Assembly: GCA_964543575.1 (NCBI GenBank) | Contig: CAZIYV010000001.1 | Location: 4,629-68,628, forward strand | Reading direction: 5' to 3' | Origin: Pelotomaculum_B sp964543575 | GTDB lineage: Bacteria; Bacillota; Desulfotomaculia; Desulfotomaculales; Pelotomaculaceae | Length of the DNA: 64,000 nucleotides | Shown: piece after piece, positions 52,907 through 61,683 of the stretch | Layout: every line of letters starts with the position of its first letter | Position numbering within the stretch: position 1 is the stretch's first letter | Translations under genes and position numbers: made by a program | Notes under the pieces: model-generated | The model's database searches: none | What the model was told of the DNA's origin: nothing | What the model saw: only the letters and a program-made list of their open reading frames with translations

Positions 52907-55687
52907 TTGTCCAGGGGTATTAAAGGAATTATTAGAAAGTTAAGCCTGCTGCTGGTCGTTATAATGGTTGCGGCGGGGCTGTTCGCGGCGCCTGGCATTA
53001 ATGCAGCCAGGGCGGCAGGCTCATCGGCAGCCAGCGCCGTGCAGTTTCTCCAGAACGATTACACGGCTAACGGGCTGAACAACGCCGACGGCGGGGTGGG
53101 CTCCTATGCCCTTTATGTGCTGAATCAGGCGGGAGTTGATGTCAGCGCCTGGAAGTATAATGGAACCAGTCTCGAAGACGCGGTAGTAAGCGCGATAAAT
53201 GTTGATTTATTAAACTCAGGAGCATCCGCCAAGCTTCTGGTCCAGGACCTGGCGGCGGCAAAGTCGCTGGGGAGAGACAGCCTGTCTGCCCAGCTGGCGC
53301 AGGTACTGCAGGGCAGACAGAGCAACACGGGATTCGACAGCAACTCTTACAGCGACATACCGGCCTATGACCTTTTGGGCCGGGCAGGCGCAATTAGTGA
53401 GATAAATGCTGACTTTGGGAAGGGCTGCATTTTAGCGGCGCAGAACACAACAGTCGGCGACGCTGCCTACGGCAGCTTTGGCGGTGAATACGACGGAATA
53501 TTTTATCCCGACTTCATGACCACGGCCGAAGCAGTGCGGGCGCTTAATTACTTGGACACTGCCAAGAGCGATGCCCAGGTACAGACAGCCATCAATAACG
53601 GCCTGGACTGGATCCAGAAACAGCAGCAGGACGACGGCAGCTTCACGGGGTCGGCATGGGATGACCCGGTTGTTGACACTTCAGAAGTAATTATTACCTT
53701 AGATGTGCTGGGTATGGATCTCGCCGGCTGGGAAAGCAGCGCCGGCAATACTGCCGTTGACTACATGATGAACGAGGCCCTTAACGATGACGGGAGCTTC
53801 GGAACGTCAAAGAACGTTATGGATGCCACCTGGGCGCTCTGCGCATATAATATGATGGATGCCCAGTTTTACCTGGATCCCTCCAGCGTGGACTTAAAGG
53901 TTGGCGGCACGGCGCAGCTGTCGGCGTCATGGCAAAATAATGAAGGGACAACTGATGTAACGCAGGCAGCCCAGTGGACTGCGGCCGACAGCAGCATTGC
54001 TTCGGTCGACAGCAGTGGCCTGGTCACCGCTCTCAAAGAAGGCGAAACGGAAGTCTATGCAGTTTATGGCGGGCTGACGGCAACGGCTGCTGTGACCGTG
54101 AGTTCCTCAACTAACGGCGGAGGGGGTGACGGGTCAGAAGTAATGGTTAGTCTGGCCGTGGTGGGATCGAACAAGGTTCTTTTATATGGCCCCTCAACTG
54201 TCTCTGTGAATGAGACAAATAAATGGGGGCTCACCGCATTGGGCGCACTGGACGCCTCCGGCATTTCCTACACGACCTCCTCGTGGTCATACGGCGATCT
54301 GGTGAATTCAATCAAAGGGCTGGCCAACAGCGGCCTGTCCGGCTGGATGTATACCGTTAACGGTTCAAATCCGGGTGTCGGAGCTGATAAATATAAAATT
54401 AAAAACAAAAACAAGATTATTTTTTATTACAGCGAAAGCATGGATCAGAAGCCTCCCCAATGGGACGAGCTGGAAGGTTTTTCTGCCGGCGGTGGTGGTG
54501 TTGTTGCCGCTTCTGACGATCTGCCTGACCCTGTGACCGACACTGACTTAAAAGCTGCTCTCAGGAATGCCGGCAGTGCCGGCCAGGTTGCCCTGCAGGC
54601 GGCTGATGATGAAACCTCACTGGCACTTTCCAGCGATCAGATAACTGAAGTATTGAGTAAAGACAAACCGCTGGCTGTTACCATTCAGGGTGTGCAGATC
54701 ATCCTGTCGCCGGAAAGCCTGGAAGTACCGGAGCTGAAAGATGAGGATGCGGCTTTCTTACAGTTCAAAGTCGAGAAATTAAGCAGCGAGGATGTCCAAA
54801 GCCTGGCAAATCCCTCTGCTGTCATGTTGAAGCTGGCCGGCGATGTTTACGAACTAACCATCCAGGTTGTAAATGAAGAAGGCACGCTGCAGGAAATTGA
54901 GGAGTTCCCTACCTGCACTGTACTGCTGCCTGTACCGGCAGGTCTGGAAGATGCGGCTGCCGCCGGCAGTTTAATGGCTTATTTATACAATGAGGATAGT
55001 GAAGCGTGGGAAAAAGCCGGCGGCACATATGACGCGGCCGGCGCTGCCATCGGCTTTAATGTCAGTCACTTCAGCAAGTATGCCCTGCTGGAAACTGTTC
55101 CCCAGCCTGTGGAGAAGGTTGCTTTCAATGATATCGTTGGACACTGGGCGCAGGAGGAAATTGAGTATATGGCAGCGAAAGGTTACGTGGCTGGTGTAGG
55201 CAGCAGTGAATTCGCGCCGGATGCCGGGATTACACGGGCTGAATTCTCCGCCATCCTGGCCCGCATGGCCGGCCTGATGGACGATGCCGCTGCCGCTGCG
55301 CGCTTCAGCGACGTGCCGGCCGGCGCCTGGTACCAGGGCACGGTGGGCGCCGCGACCACCGCCGGCTTGGTGTACGGAACGTCTGAAAACAGCTTTATGC
55401 CAGGTGAGCCGGTCACCCGCGAGCAGATGGCGGCTATGATAGTACGATTTATGTCTAAGAATAGCGCAGATATGGCTGTCGGTGATACCGGTGCAGCTGA
55501 ACTGCTGGCAGGATTCAGCGACAGTGCGGATATTTCACCCTGGGCCTGTTCGCCAGTGGCCCTGGCGGTCAGGGAGGGGCTGATGGCCGGACGGGAAAGC
55601 GGTATGTTTGTGCCGCGCGGCAGCGCTACCAGGGCGGAGGCGACCGTGGTGCTGTACCGGGTGATGCAGAAAGAAACAATTGAGTAA
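52907..55687 (+). CDS. SLH-anchored alpha/alpha-toroid + Ig-like + DUF4430 surface protein (transcobalamin-like)
   Basis: A TTG start lies behind GGGGGAA. In 926 residues: signal peptide (cut near A-R-A-A-G), alpha/alpha toroid (about 40-320), BIG2/Ig-like domain (about 325-400) and DUF4430 (about 408-505; T-N-K-W-G-L-T-A-L-G-A-L and G-W-M-Y-T-V-N-G). A further beta-rich region (about 510-735) and three SLH repeats (about 743-926) follow. The toroid followed by a DUF4430-type domain is the plan of vertebrate transcobalamin and intrinsic factor, where B12 is held between the two. With the upstream cobalamin riboswitch, B12 binding at the cell wall is the leading hypothesis. Confidence 0.8.
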   Translation: MSRGIKGIIRKLSLLLVVIMVAAGLFAAPGINAARAAGSSAASAVQFLQNDYTANGLNNADGGVGSYALYVLNQAGVDVSAWKYNGTSLEDAVVSAINVDLLNSGASAKLLVQDLAAAKSLGRDSLSAQLAQVLQGRQSNTGFDSNSYSDIPAYDLLGRAGAISEINADFGKGCILAAQNTTVGDAAYGSFGGEYDGIFYPDFMTTAEAVRALNYLDTAKSDAQVQTAINNGLDWIQKQQQDDGSFTGSAWDDPVVDTSEVIITLDVLGMDLAGWESSAGNTAVDYMMNEALNDDGSFGTSKNVMDATWALCAYNMMDAQFYLDPSSVDLKVGGTAQLSASWQNNEGTTDVTQAAQWTAADSSIASVDSSGLVTALKEGETEVYAVYGGLTATAAVTVSSSTNGGGGDGSEVMVSLAVVGSNKVLLYGPSTVSVNETNKWGLTALGALDASGISYTTSSWSYGDLVNSIKGLANSGLSGWMYTVNGSNPGVGADKYKIKNKNKIIFYYSESMDQKPPQWDELEGFSAGGGGVVAASDDLPDPVTDTDLKAALRNAGSAGQVALQAADDETSLALSSDQITEVLSKDKPLAVTIQGVQIILSPESLEVPELKDEDAAFLQFKVEKLSSEDVQSLANPSAVMLKLAGDVYELTIQVVNEEGTLQEIEEFPTCTVLLPVPAGLEDAAAAGSLMAYLYNEDSEAWEKAGGTYDAAGAAIGFNVSHFSKYALLETVPQPVEKVAFNDIVGHWAQEEIEYMAAKGYVAGVGSSEFAPDAGITRAEFSAILARMAGLMDDAAAAARFSDVPAGAWYQGTVGAATTAGLVYGTSENSFMPGEPVTREQMAAMIVRFMSKNSADMAVGDTGAAELLAGFSDSADISPWACSPVALAVREGLMAGRESGMFVPRGSATRAEATVVLYRVMQKETIE

Positions 55688-55696
55688 ACTAGTTTT

Positions 55697-55730
55697 AACA
55701 CGGGAGCGGGTGTGATCCTGCTCCTGTGTT
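55697..55730 (+). promoter_or_regulatory. Intra-operon hairpin without T-run
   Basis: AACACGGGAGC and GCTCCTGTGTT (one G-T) pair around a 12-base loop in the 71-base gap before 55759. There is no T tract, so it is more likely an mRNA-processing or stability element than a terminator. Confidence 0.5.
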
Positions 55731-55758
55731 ATGCTGTATCTGACAACGAGGTGATTTT

Positions 55759-56415
55759 ATGAAGCGCAAGCTCATTTATGTTATTGCTTTTCTTGTTATT
55801 CTGGGCGTGGTAATTGGGCCGGCCCTTTACATGCAAAAGGTATTTAGCTCCGACCAGCAAAATAAACAGGTGGAGAGTACCGGCGCCAATAGCGGAGTAA
55901 GTGCCGGAGCAGCCGACAAGGAACAGCCTGCCGCTGAAACAAAACAGGTCGTGACGACGCCGGCGCAGCAGGCGGCCGCACCGGACAGCGTTTCCCGGGA
56001 AGATGCGGCGACTGCCCGGATTCCGGGAGATACCGCGTCGGCGCCGCCGCCTGCGGCGTCGGCGCCTGAGAGCGGCTGCATGGTGGGGATCGCCATAGTG
56101 GGCAAAAACGGCGAACAGCTTTTCCATGCCGGTCAGGTCCTTGTGAAAAAGGACAATAAGTGGGGAATTACCGCTCTGGGCGCCCTTGACGCCAGCGGTG
56201 TTTCTTATACCACGTCCCCGACCTGGCCCGATTTTGTTTACTCTATCAGCGGACAGGCCAACAGCGGTGTGTCAGGCTGGATGTATTCAGTGAACGGTGA
56301 TGTCCCCATGCATATGGCCGACAAGCACCCGGTGAAAGCGGGGGACAGGGTGATCTGGTGGTACAGCAACAGCATGGAACAGCCACAGCCGCTGTGGGAT
56401 GATCTGACTAAATAA
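55759..56415 (+). CDS. Membrane-tethered DUF4430 (transcobalamin beta-domain-like) protein
   Basis: An ATG start behind GAGGTG. Residues 5-25 form a hydrophobic anchor, about 30-108 are a flexible Ala/Pro/Gln-rich stalk, and about 109-218 are one DUF4430 domain (K-W-G-I-T-A-L-G-A-L-D-A-S-G, G-W-M-Y-S-V-N-G, V-I-W-W-Y-S-N-S-M). The domain is closely paralogous to that of the preceding surface protein. It has no toroid. Position directly before the ECF transporter genes suggests it hands B12 from the wall-anchored binders to the importer. Confidence 0.78.
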   Translation: MKRKLIYVIAFLVILGVVIGPALYMQKVFSSDQQNKQVESTGANSGVSAGAADKEQPAAETKQVVTTPAQQAAAPDSVSREDAATARIPGDTASAPPPAASAPESGCMVGIAIVGKNGEQLFHAGQVLVKKDNKWGITALGALDASGVSYTTSPTWPDFVYSISGQANSGVSGWMYSVNGDVPMHMADKHPVKAGDRVIWWYSNSMEQPQPLWDDLTK

Positions 56416-56435
56416 TTAACAAAGGGGCGGCAGAT

Positions 56436-57365
56436 TTGTTCGACGAGCTATACTACCAGGGAAAAGGACTATTTTTGCAGAGCTTCCACCCGGCTGCGGT
56501 CCTGGTATACCTTTTTGTACTCCTTGTGCTCAGCCTGCTTTACGACAATCCCCTTTACCTCCTGTCTCTGCTGCTCCTGCTGGCCCTCTTAATTAAAGGA
56601 GTGGACGGCATGGAAGCCTGGGAGGGTTTTTTAAAAGCGGGTGTCTTTTTGATGCTTATGGTCATGGTTATCAACCCGCTGGTGATCAGGGCCGGATCCA
56701 CAATTATCTGGCACGGACCTGTTTTGCCTTTTCTGGGCCGGCTGGACATATCAATGGAAGCCATTTATTTTGGGGCTGTCTCCGGCCTCAGGCTGCTGGT
56801 GATCATGAGCATCTTCTGTCTTTACAACCTGATGGTCAATCCGGATAATGTGCTGAACCTCTTTTCAAAAGCAGCCGGCAAATCGGTGCTGATGATCGCC
56901 CTGGCCACGCGGATGTTTCCCACGATGGTCAGGGACCTGAAGCGGATCAGGGAAGTGCTGCAGTTCCGCGGCGTCGATTTCGACGAGGGTAATTTGTGGC
57001 AAAGGGCGAAGAAGTATTCAGGCCTTTACAATGTCATGCTGCTGTCCTCTCTGGAGGATTCCATGGAGATAGCCGAATCTATGCAGGCCAGGGCTTATGG
57101 CAGCGGCAGGCGCTCGGTTTACAGCCGGAGCCTGCTGCGACCCAGGGATTACCTCAGCGCCGGCGGCAGCCTGCTGGCTCTGTTAGCCGCGATCTGGGGC
57201 CTGCAATACGGGTGCGGCCAGTACGCCTTTTACCCGGCGGCCGACGTCCTGATCAAAGGCAGATCGACTCTCGTTGCCCTGGCTGCTGTGCTTTTTTACC
57301 TGTCTGTGCCGCTTATTTTGAGTGAGGGGTGGAAGAATTGCCGCTTTTTGAAGTCGAAAATCTAA
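56436..57365 (+). CDS. ECF transporter T component (EcfT-like)
   Basis: A TTG start behind AAAGGGGCGG. A 309-residue membrane protein with several helices and the coupling helix Q-A-R-A-Y-G-S-G-R-R (about residues 218-227), the Ala-Arg-Gly/Ala motif that contacts the ATPases. It transmits ATP hydrolysis to the S component at 59046. It overlaps the ATPase gene by about 28 bases. Confidence 0.86.
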   Translation: MFDELYYQGKGLFLQSFHPAAVLVYLFVLLVLSLLYDNPLYLLSLLLLLALLIKGVDGMEAWEGFLKAGVFLMLMVMVINPLVIRAGSTIIWHGPVLPFLGRLDISMEAIYFGAVSGLRLLVIMSIFCLYNLMVNPDNVLNLFSKAAGKSVLMIALATRMFPTMVRDLKRIREVLQFRGVDFDEGNLWQRAKKYSGLYNVMLLSSLEDSMEIAESMQARAYGSGRRSVYSRSLLRPRDYLSAGGSLLALLAAIWGLQYGCGQYAFYPAADVLIKGRSTLVALAAVLFYLSVPLILSEGWKNCRFLKSKI

Positions 57366-59041
57366 CCTATTTTTATTCTGAAACTGAAAAAGCCGCGCTG
57401 GACGATATCAGCCTGGAAATTGGCGATGGTGAGTTCGTCCTGGTGGCGGGCGGCTCCGGCTCGGGTAAGTCCTCGCTGGCCAGGGCGCTGGCGGGGTTGA
57501 TCCCCGATTTTTACGGCGGCCGGATCGGCGGCAGGGTGCTTTTTAGAGGGCGGGACTTCAGGGCGATGGACCGCAGAAAGCTGGCCAGGGAAGTGGGCAT
57601 GGTCTTCCAGGACCCGGAAAAGCAGATCGTGCAGACCCATGTCGAGGCGGAAATTGCCTTTGGCCTGGAGAACCTGGGGTTGGATAATGAAGAGATGCTG
57701 CGCCGGGTGGCCGAGGTGATCTGCTTCACGAACCTGGAGCAGATCAGGGATGCCTTTACGGCCAACCTGTCCGGCGGCCAGAAGCAGAAGCTGGCGCTGG
57801 CCTCCGTCCTGGCCATGCAGCCGCACGTGCTGGTCCTTGATGAGCCAACTTCGCAGCTGGATCCCGTCTCGGCGGAAGAGATCCTCAACCTGGTTAAGCG
57901 GCTTAACGAGGAAATGGGTTTTACGGTGATCATGATCGAGCAGCGGCTGGAGCGGTGCTACCACCTGGCGGACCGGGTCCTGCTAATGGAAAAAGGCAGA
58001 ATTACCTGTGACGGGACTGCCCGGGAGGTGGCCCGTAAAACTATTAAAGGATGCACGCCTTTCGTGCCGCCGGTGGCCAGGTTTTTTGCCGGTCTGGACG
58101 TCCCGTCGGTGCCACTGACGGTCAAGGAGGGCAGGAAACTGCTGCGGTCCTGTCTAAAAGATATTAAGCCTGCACTGGATAGGCAGCCCGGCTTACACCT
58201 AAGTGGTATCCGCGGCGCCGACCAGGCGGTATGTAGTAGCGCTGTCACCCTGAAAAACCTGTGGTTTACCTACCCGGGCGGGCAGGAGGTTTTAAAGGAC
58301 GTCAGCATAGATATTAAGGAAGGGGAATTTGTAGCTGTCCTGGGCGAAAACGGCGCGGGTAAGTCGACAATGCTCAGGCAGTTAACCGGCATGCTCAAAC
58401 CGGACCGGGGCAGTGTCGAGGTGCTGGGGAGAGACATGAGCAGGAACGGGTTCAAGGAGATCAGGAGGCATACCGCGTACCTGTCCCAGAACCCCAATGA
58501 CTATCTTTTTCAGGACACCGTGGAGGACGAGCTTCTATTCACTCTGAAGAATTTCGGCTTAAAAAATTTATATATTGTCGATGAGATGCTGGAAAAATTT
58601 CATCTGTCACAGTATCGCAAGACCAATCCGCGGGACCTCAGTAGCGGTGAGAGGCAGCGGGTTGCTTTAGCCTCGGTACTGGTCACCGGGCCCAAGCTGA
58701 TCATCCTGGACGAGCCGACCAGGGGGATTGATTTCCGCCTGAAGGCGGAACTGGGCAGACTGCTGCAGCAGGAGGCGGAAAGAGGCTGCACGGTGATCGT
58801 GGTGACCCACGACGTGGAGTTTGCCGCCGAGTACGCTGCCCGGGCGGTGATGATGTTTGCGGGTAGGATTGTCAGCGACGGGGAAAAGCATGATGTGCTG
58901 GGCAAATCAGTGTTTTATTCTCCCCAGATGGGCAAGATGTGCCGGGGCATCTGTGACGGGGTGCTCACTTTTGCCGAGGCGAAAGAGAGGATCTACCCCT
59001 TGCCGGCAGCGGGGCGGAACGACTTGATAGCACAGGAGTGA
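57338..59041 (+). CDS. ECF transporter ATPase, fused EcfA-EcfA'
   Basis: Two ABC ATPase domains are joined in about 567 residues. The first P-loop is G-G-S-G-S-G-K-S-S with V-F-Q-D-P-E-K-Q and signature L-S-G-G-Q-K-Q-K; the second is G-E-N-G-A-G-K-S-T with signature L-S-S-G-E-R-Q-R. A linker of about 60 residues separates them. ECF importers normally have two separate ATPases; the fusion is known in YkoD/CbiO-like systems. The start is TTG 57338 (GAGG ten bases upstream) or GTG 57329. It shares the operon with T and S components, so it is a self-contained dedicated (group I-like) ECF system. Confidence 0.9.
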   Translation: MPLFEVENLTYFYSETEKAALDDISLEIGDGEFVLVAGGSGSGKSSLARALAGLIPDFYGGRIGGRVLFRGRDFRAMDRRKLAREVGMVFQDPEKQIVQTHVEAEIAFGLENLGLDNEEMLRRVAEVICFTNLEQIRDAFTANLSGGQKQKLALASVLAMQPHVLVLDEPTSQLDPVSAEEILNLVKRLNEEMGFTVIMIEQRLERCYHLADRVLLMEKGRITCDGTAREVARKTIKGCTPFVPPVARFFAGLDVPSVPLTVKEGRKLLRSCLKDIKPALDRQPGLHLSGIRGADQAVCSSAVTLKNLWFTYPGGQEVLKDVSIDIKEGEFVAVLGENGAGKSTMLRQLTGMLKPDRGSVEVLGRDMSRNGFKEIRRHTAYLSQNPNDYLFQDTVEDELLFTLKNFGLKNLYIVDEMLEKFHLSQYRKTNPRDLSSGERQRVALASVLVTGPKLIILDEPTRGIDFRLKAELGRLLQQEAERGCTVIVVTHDVEFAAEYAARAVMMFAGRIVSDGEKHDVLGKSVFYSPQMGKMCRGICDGVLTFAEAKERIYPLPAAGRNDLIAQE

Positions 59042-59045
59042 AAAT

Positions 59046-59675
59046 GTGATGGGTAGCAACTGGGGACTTTACATAACAATGGGCGGCATTTTCGCCGTCG
59101 CCCTGCTCATGCTCGGCATGGAGAAAAAGGCAGGACTTAACGCGCGGCAGGTATCGCTCATTGCCATGCTGGCCGCATTGTGCGCTGCGGGCAGGGCGGT
59201 GACCGGCGTTGCGCTACTCTTTCTGCAGCCTACCATGTTCCTGGTCCAGGTGACGGGGTTTGTCTTTGGCGCGCGGACCGGCTTCTTTGTGGGGGCGATG
59301 ACGCCTTTGATTTCCAACTTCTTTATCGGCCAGGGCCCTTGGACCCCCTGGCAGATGATCTGCTGGGGGCTGGTGGGCATTTCCGGCGCGGCGGTCAGGG
59401 TTCTGTTTCCCGGGGCGGGTAATAAAACCATGATCGCGCTGTGCTTTTTCTGGGGCTACCTTTACGGCGCCGTTATGGACATCTGGCAGTGGAGCGTCTT
59501 TCTCAGCCCGTTGACGTTTAAGTCTTATTTTCTACTCTGGCTGGCGGGCTTCAGCTTTGATTCCCTGCGCGCTGTCGGCAACCTGTTCTTTTGCGCCGCC
59601 CTGGGCAGCCAGTCGGTTAAAATACTGCGGTACTTCCATAAAAAGATGGATGTCCGCTACCTGGATAATTTATAA
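59046..59675 (+). CDS. ECF transporter S component (substrate-binding membrane protein), probable corrinoid specificity
   Basis: A 209-residue, six-helix protein. L-I-A-M-L-A-A-L-C-A-A-G-R-A is the A-x-x-x-A-type first coupling helix common to S components, and G-P-W-T-P-W-Q-M and W-G-Y-L-Y-G-A-V-M-D follow. Sequence alone does not give the ligand. Cobalamin is inferred from the riboswitch, DUF4430 proteins and cobA around it; ECF-CbrT of Lactobacillus is a known B12-type precedent. A GTG or the next ATG is the start, behind CAGGAG. Confidence 0.82.
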   Translation: MMGSNWGLYITMGGIFAVALLMLGMEKKAGLNARQVSLIAMLAALCAAGRAVTGVALLFLQPTMFLVQVTGFVFGARTGFFVGAMTPLISNFFIGQGPWTPWQMICWGLVGISGAAVRVLFPGAGNKTMIALCFFWGYLYGAVMDIWQWSVFLSPLTFKSYFLLWLAGFSFDSLRAVGNLFFCAALGSQSVKILRYFHKKMDVRYLDNL

Positions 59676-59690
59676 GGGGGTTTAGTTTAT

Positions 59691-60977
59691 TTGAAGATGA
59701 AAAAGGGCCTGCTGTTAATATTTATCTCGCTGCTCTTCTGCGCCGCTACGCCGGGAGCGCTTATTACCGGGGAGGCGGCTGCGGTTACGCCGCCCGAGGT
59801 GGAGTGGTCCTACACCTTTGAAGAGGGGGAGGGTCACTTTGTGGAGCAGACAAAGGACGGGGGCCTTATTTTGACCGGCTGGATTGAGTCAGGCGGGGCC
59901 GGCTCCGACGTTTTCCTCGCTAAGTACGACGGCGGCGGTAGCAGGTTATGGTTCAACACTCACAGGGGCAATGGTTACAGTGACAGCCACTGTGTCAGGG
60001 AGGTCAGCGGCGGCGGTTTCATTATTGTTGGCGAAACGAAGTCCAGGGACGCGTATGACCATGATGTGTACGTGGTGCGCACGGACGGGAAGGGCGGGCT
60101 GCTGTGGGAAAAAACATTCGGCGGGGTGCGCTGTGACTATGCCTGGTCCGTCCAGCAGACAAAAGACGGTGGCTTTATCATTGCTGGAGGGACGGAGTCC
60201 TTCGGCGCCGGGATATATGATGTCTACTTGATTAAACTGGACGCTTCCGGCAACGAGATCTGGGAAAAAACATACGGCGGGGCCGGTTCCGACTGTGGCT
60301 ACGCCGTGCTGCAGCTTGACGACGGGGGGTACCTCATCGCAGGGAACGCGGAGTCTTATGGCACGGGCAATCCTGATGTGTATCTCCTGAAGACGGACAG
60401 CGATGGAAATATGGCCTGGCAGAAGACATACGGCGGCAGCGGTTCGGAATACGGCTGGTCCCTGTTGGAAGCAGTTGATAACGGGTATGTAATTGCCGGG
60501 GAGAAGGAAATTGCCGGTGACCAGGGTGGCGTATTTGCGGCTTACCTACTGAAAGTCGACACTGATGGCAATGAACTCTGGGAAAATACGTACGGTAGCG
60601 GGAAAGGCAGTTCGTTCTACGGCGCCTGCCTGGCGGGAGACGGCTATGTCTTGACGGGCAAGAGAGAGTCCGCTGGCGGCTACGACCTTTACGTGGTTAA
60701 AACTGATCAGGAAGGCAGCCCGGGCTGGGAGAAAACGGTGGATGGCGCCGGCTCCAACAGCGCTTACGCCGCTGCGCAGGTCCGGGGCGGCGGCTTTGTT
60801 GTGGCGGGGAAAAAAGGCATGGGAAAAAGTGCCGCCAGCGAAATAATAATGTTAAAATTAAAATCAGACAGCAAGCAGAATGGCTTTTTATGGTCGGCCG
60901 GCGCTGCTGTGATTGTGTTCGCCGGAGTCCTGCTGGTTTTCCGGAAGTCTTTAAACGGGAAAGGCGGGGCTTCTTAA
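59691..60977 (+). CDS. Membrane-anchored seven-repeat beta-propeller-like surface protein
   Basis: TTG start (ATG two codons later) behind AAGGGGG. A signal peptide is followed by seven repeats of about 50 residues between about 35 and 385. Each contains a segment like D-G-G-Y-L-I-A-G, D-V-Y-L-L-K-T-D and W-E-K-T-Y-G-G. A last hydrophobic helix (about 395-415) ends in a basic tail. The repeat number and length fit a seven-bladed propeller. In Bacteroides, the surface lipoprotein BtuG is a seven-bladed propeller that binds B12 very tightly; the same role here is inference from the operon. Confidence 0.72.
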   Translation: MKMKKGLLLIFISLLFCAATPGALITGEAAAVTPPEVEWSYTFEEGEGHFVEQTKDGGLILTGWIESGGAGSDVFLAKYDGGGSRLWFNTHRGNGYSDSHCVREVSGGGFIIVGETKSRDAYDHDVYVVRTDGKGGLLWEKTFGGVRCDYAWSVQQTKDGGFIIAGGTESFGAGIYDVYLIKLDASGNEIWEKTYGGAGSDCGYAVLQLDDGGYLIAGNAESYGTGNPDVYLLKTDSDGNMAWQKTYGGSGSEYGWSLLEAVDNGYVIAGEKEIAGDQGGVFAAYLLKVDTDGNELWENTYGSGKGSSFYGACLAGDGYVLTGKRESAGGYDLYVVKTDQEGSPGWEKTVDGAGSNSAYAAAQVRGGGFVVAGKKGMGKSAASEIIMLKLKSDSKQNGFLWSAGAAVIVFAGVLLVFRKSLNGKGGAS

Positions 60978-61038
60978 TAATAATTTCAATGAACGCAGAG
61001 TATATAGAGGCCAGAAAATCAGTAGAGGGGGTAATTAA

Positions 61039-61578
61039 TTGAACAAGGAGCTTATAAAAAAAGGATGGGTTCAGGTGTATACCGGCAACTGCAAGGGTAA
61101 AACCACGGCTGCCTTGGGCCTGGCTTTCCGGGCCATGGGGCGGGGTTTGAAAACATATGTGGGCCAGTTTATGAAAGGACAGAAATACTCCGAGCTGAAA
61201 TCGGCTGAAATGTGCCAGCCCTATATCACCATTGAGCAGTACGGCAAGGACACGTTTATTCACGTGCAAAATCCGCCGCAGGCAGAGGACGTACAGATGG
61301 CTAGAGAAGGCCTGGCAAAACTCAAAAAAGCGATGCTTTCCGGGGAGTACGACATTATTGTTTTTGATGAAATCAACACGGCCCATTTCTTTAATCTTAT
61401 TACAACTGAAGAGATGCTGGAGGTGATAAGGTCCAAGCCGGACGGTGTTGAAATAATATTCACCGGCAGGTATGCTCCGCAGGAGGTCATAGACGCGGCG
61501 GACCTGGTAACGGAGATGGTGGAAATAAAGCATTACTATGAAAAGGATGTGCCTGCCCGTGACGGCATTGAGCGATAA
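61039..61578 (+). CDS. cobA: Corrinoid adenosyltransferase (CobA/BtuR/CobO type)
   Basis: A 179-residue P-loop enzyme with V-Y-T-G-N-C-K-G-K-T-T-A-A-L-G at residues about 12-26, A-M-G-R-G-L-K-T and the F-D-E-I-N-T-A segment. It adds the adenosyl group from ATP to cob(I)alamin or cobyrinate. The TTG start has AGAGGGGG upstream. As the last gene of the cobalamin-controlled operon it would convert imported corrinoid to the coenzyme form, which in turn signals to the riboswitch. Confidence 0.92.
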   Translation: MNKELIKKGWVQVYTGNCKGKTTAALGLAFRAMGRGLKTYVGQFMKGQKYSELKSAEMCQPYITIEQYGKDTFIHVQNPPQAEDVQMAREGLAKLKKAMLSGEYDIIVFDEINTAHFFNLITTEEMLEVIRSKPDGVEIIFTGRYAPQEVIDAADLVTEMVEIKHYYEKDVPARDGIER

Positions 61579-61632
61579 ATGGATATGGTATCGCTTTTTG
61601 TGCATGATCTCTGTTATTTAAGAAGAAAATAA

Positions 61633-61661
61633 TTGACATATTGACCAAAGAGTGTTTGAAT
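61633..61661 (+). promoter_or_regulatory. Predicted promoter of the second cobalamin riboswitch
   Basis: TTGACA, a 17-base spacer and TTGAAT, about 25 bases upstream of the aptamer. Confidence 0.48.
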
Positions 61662-61683
61662 TTGTGTAACTGAATAAATTGTC

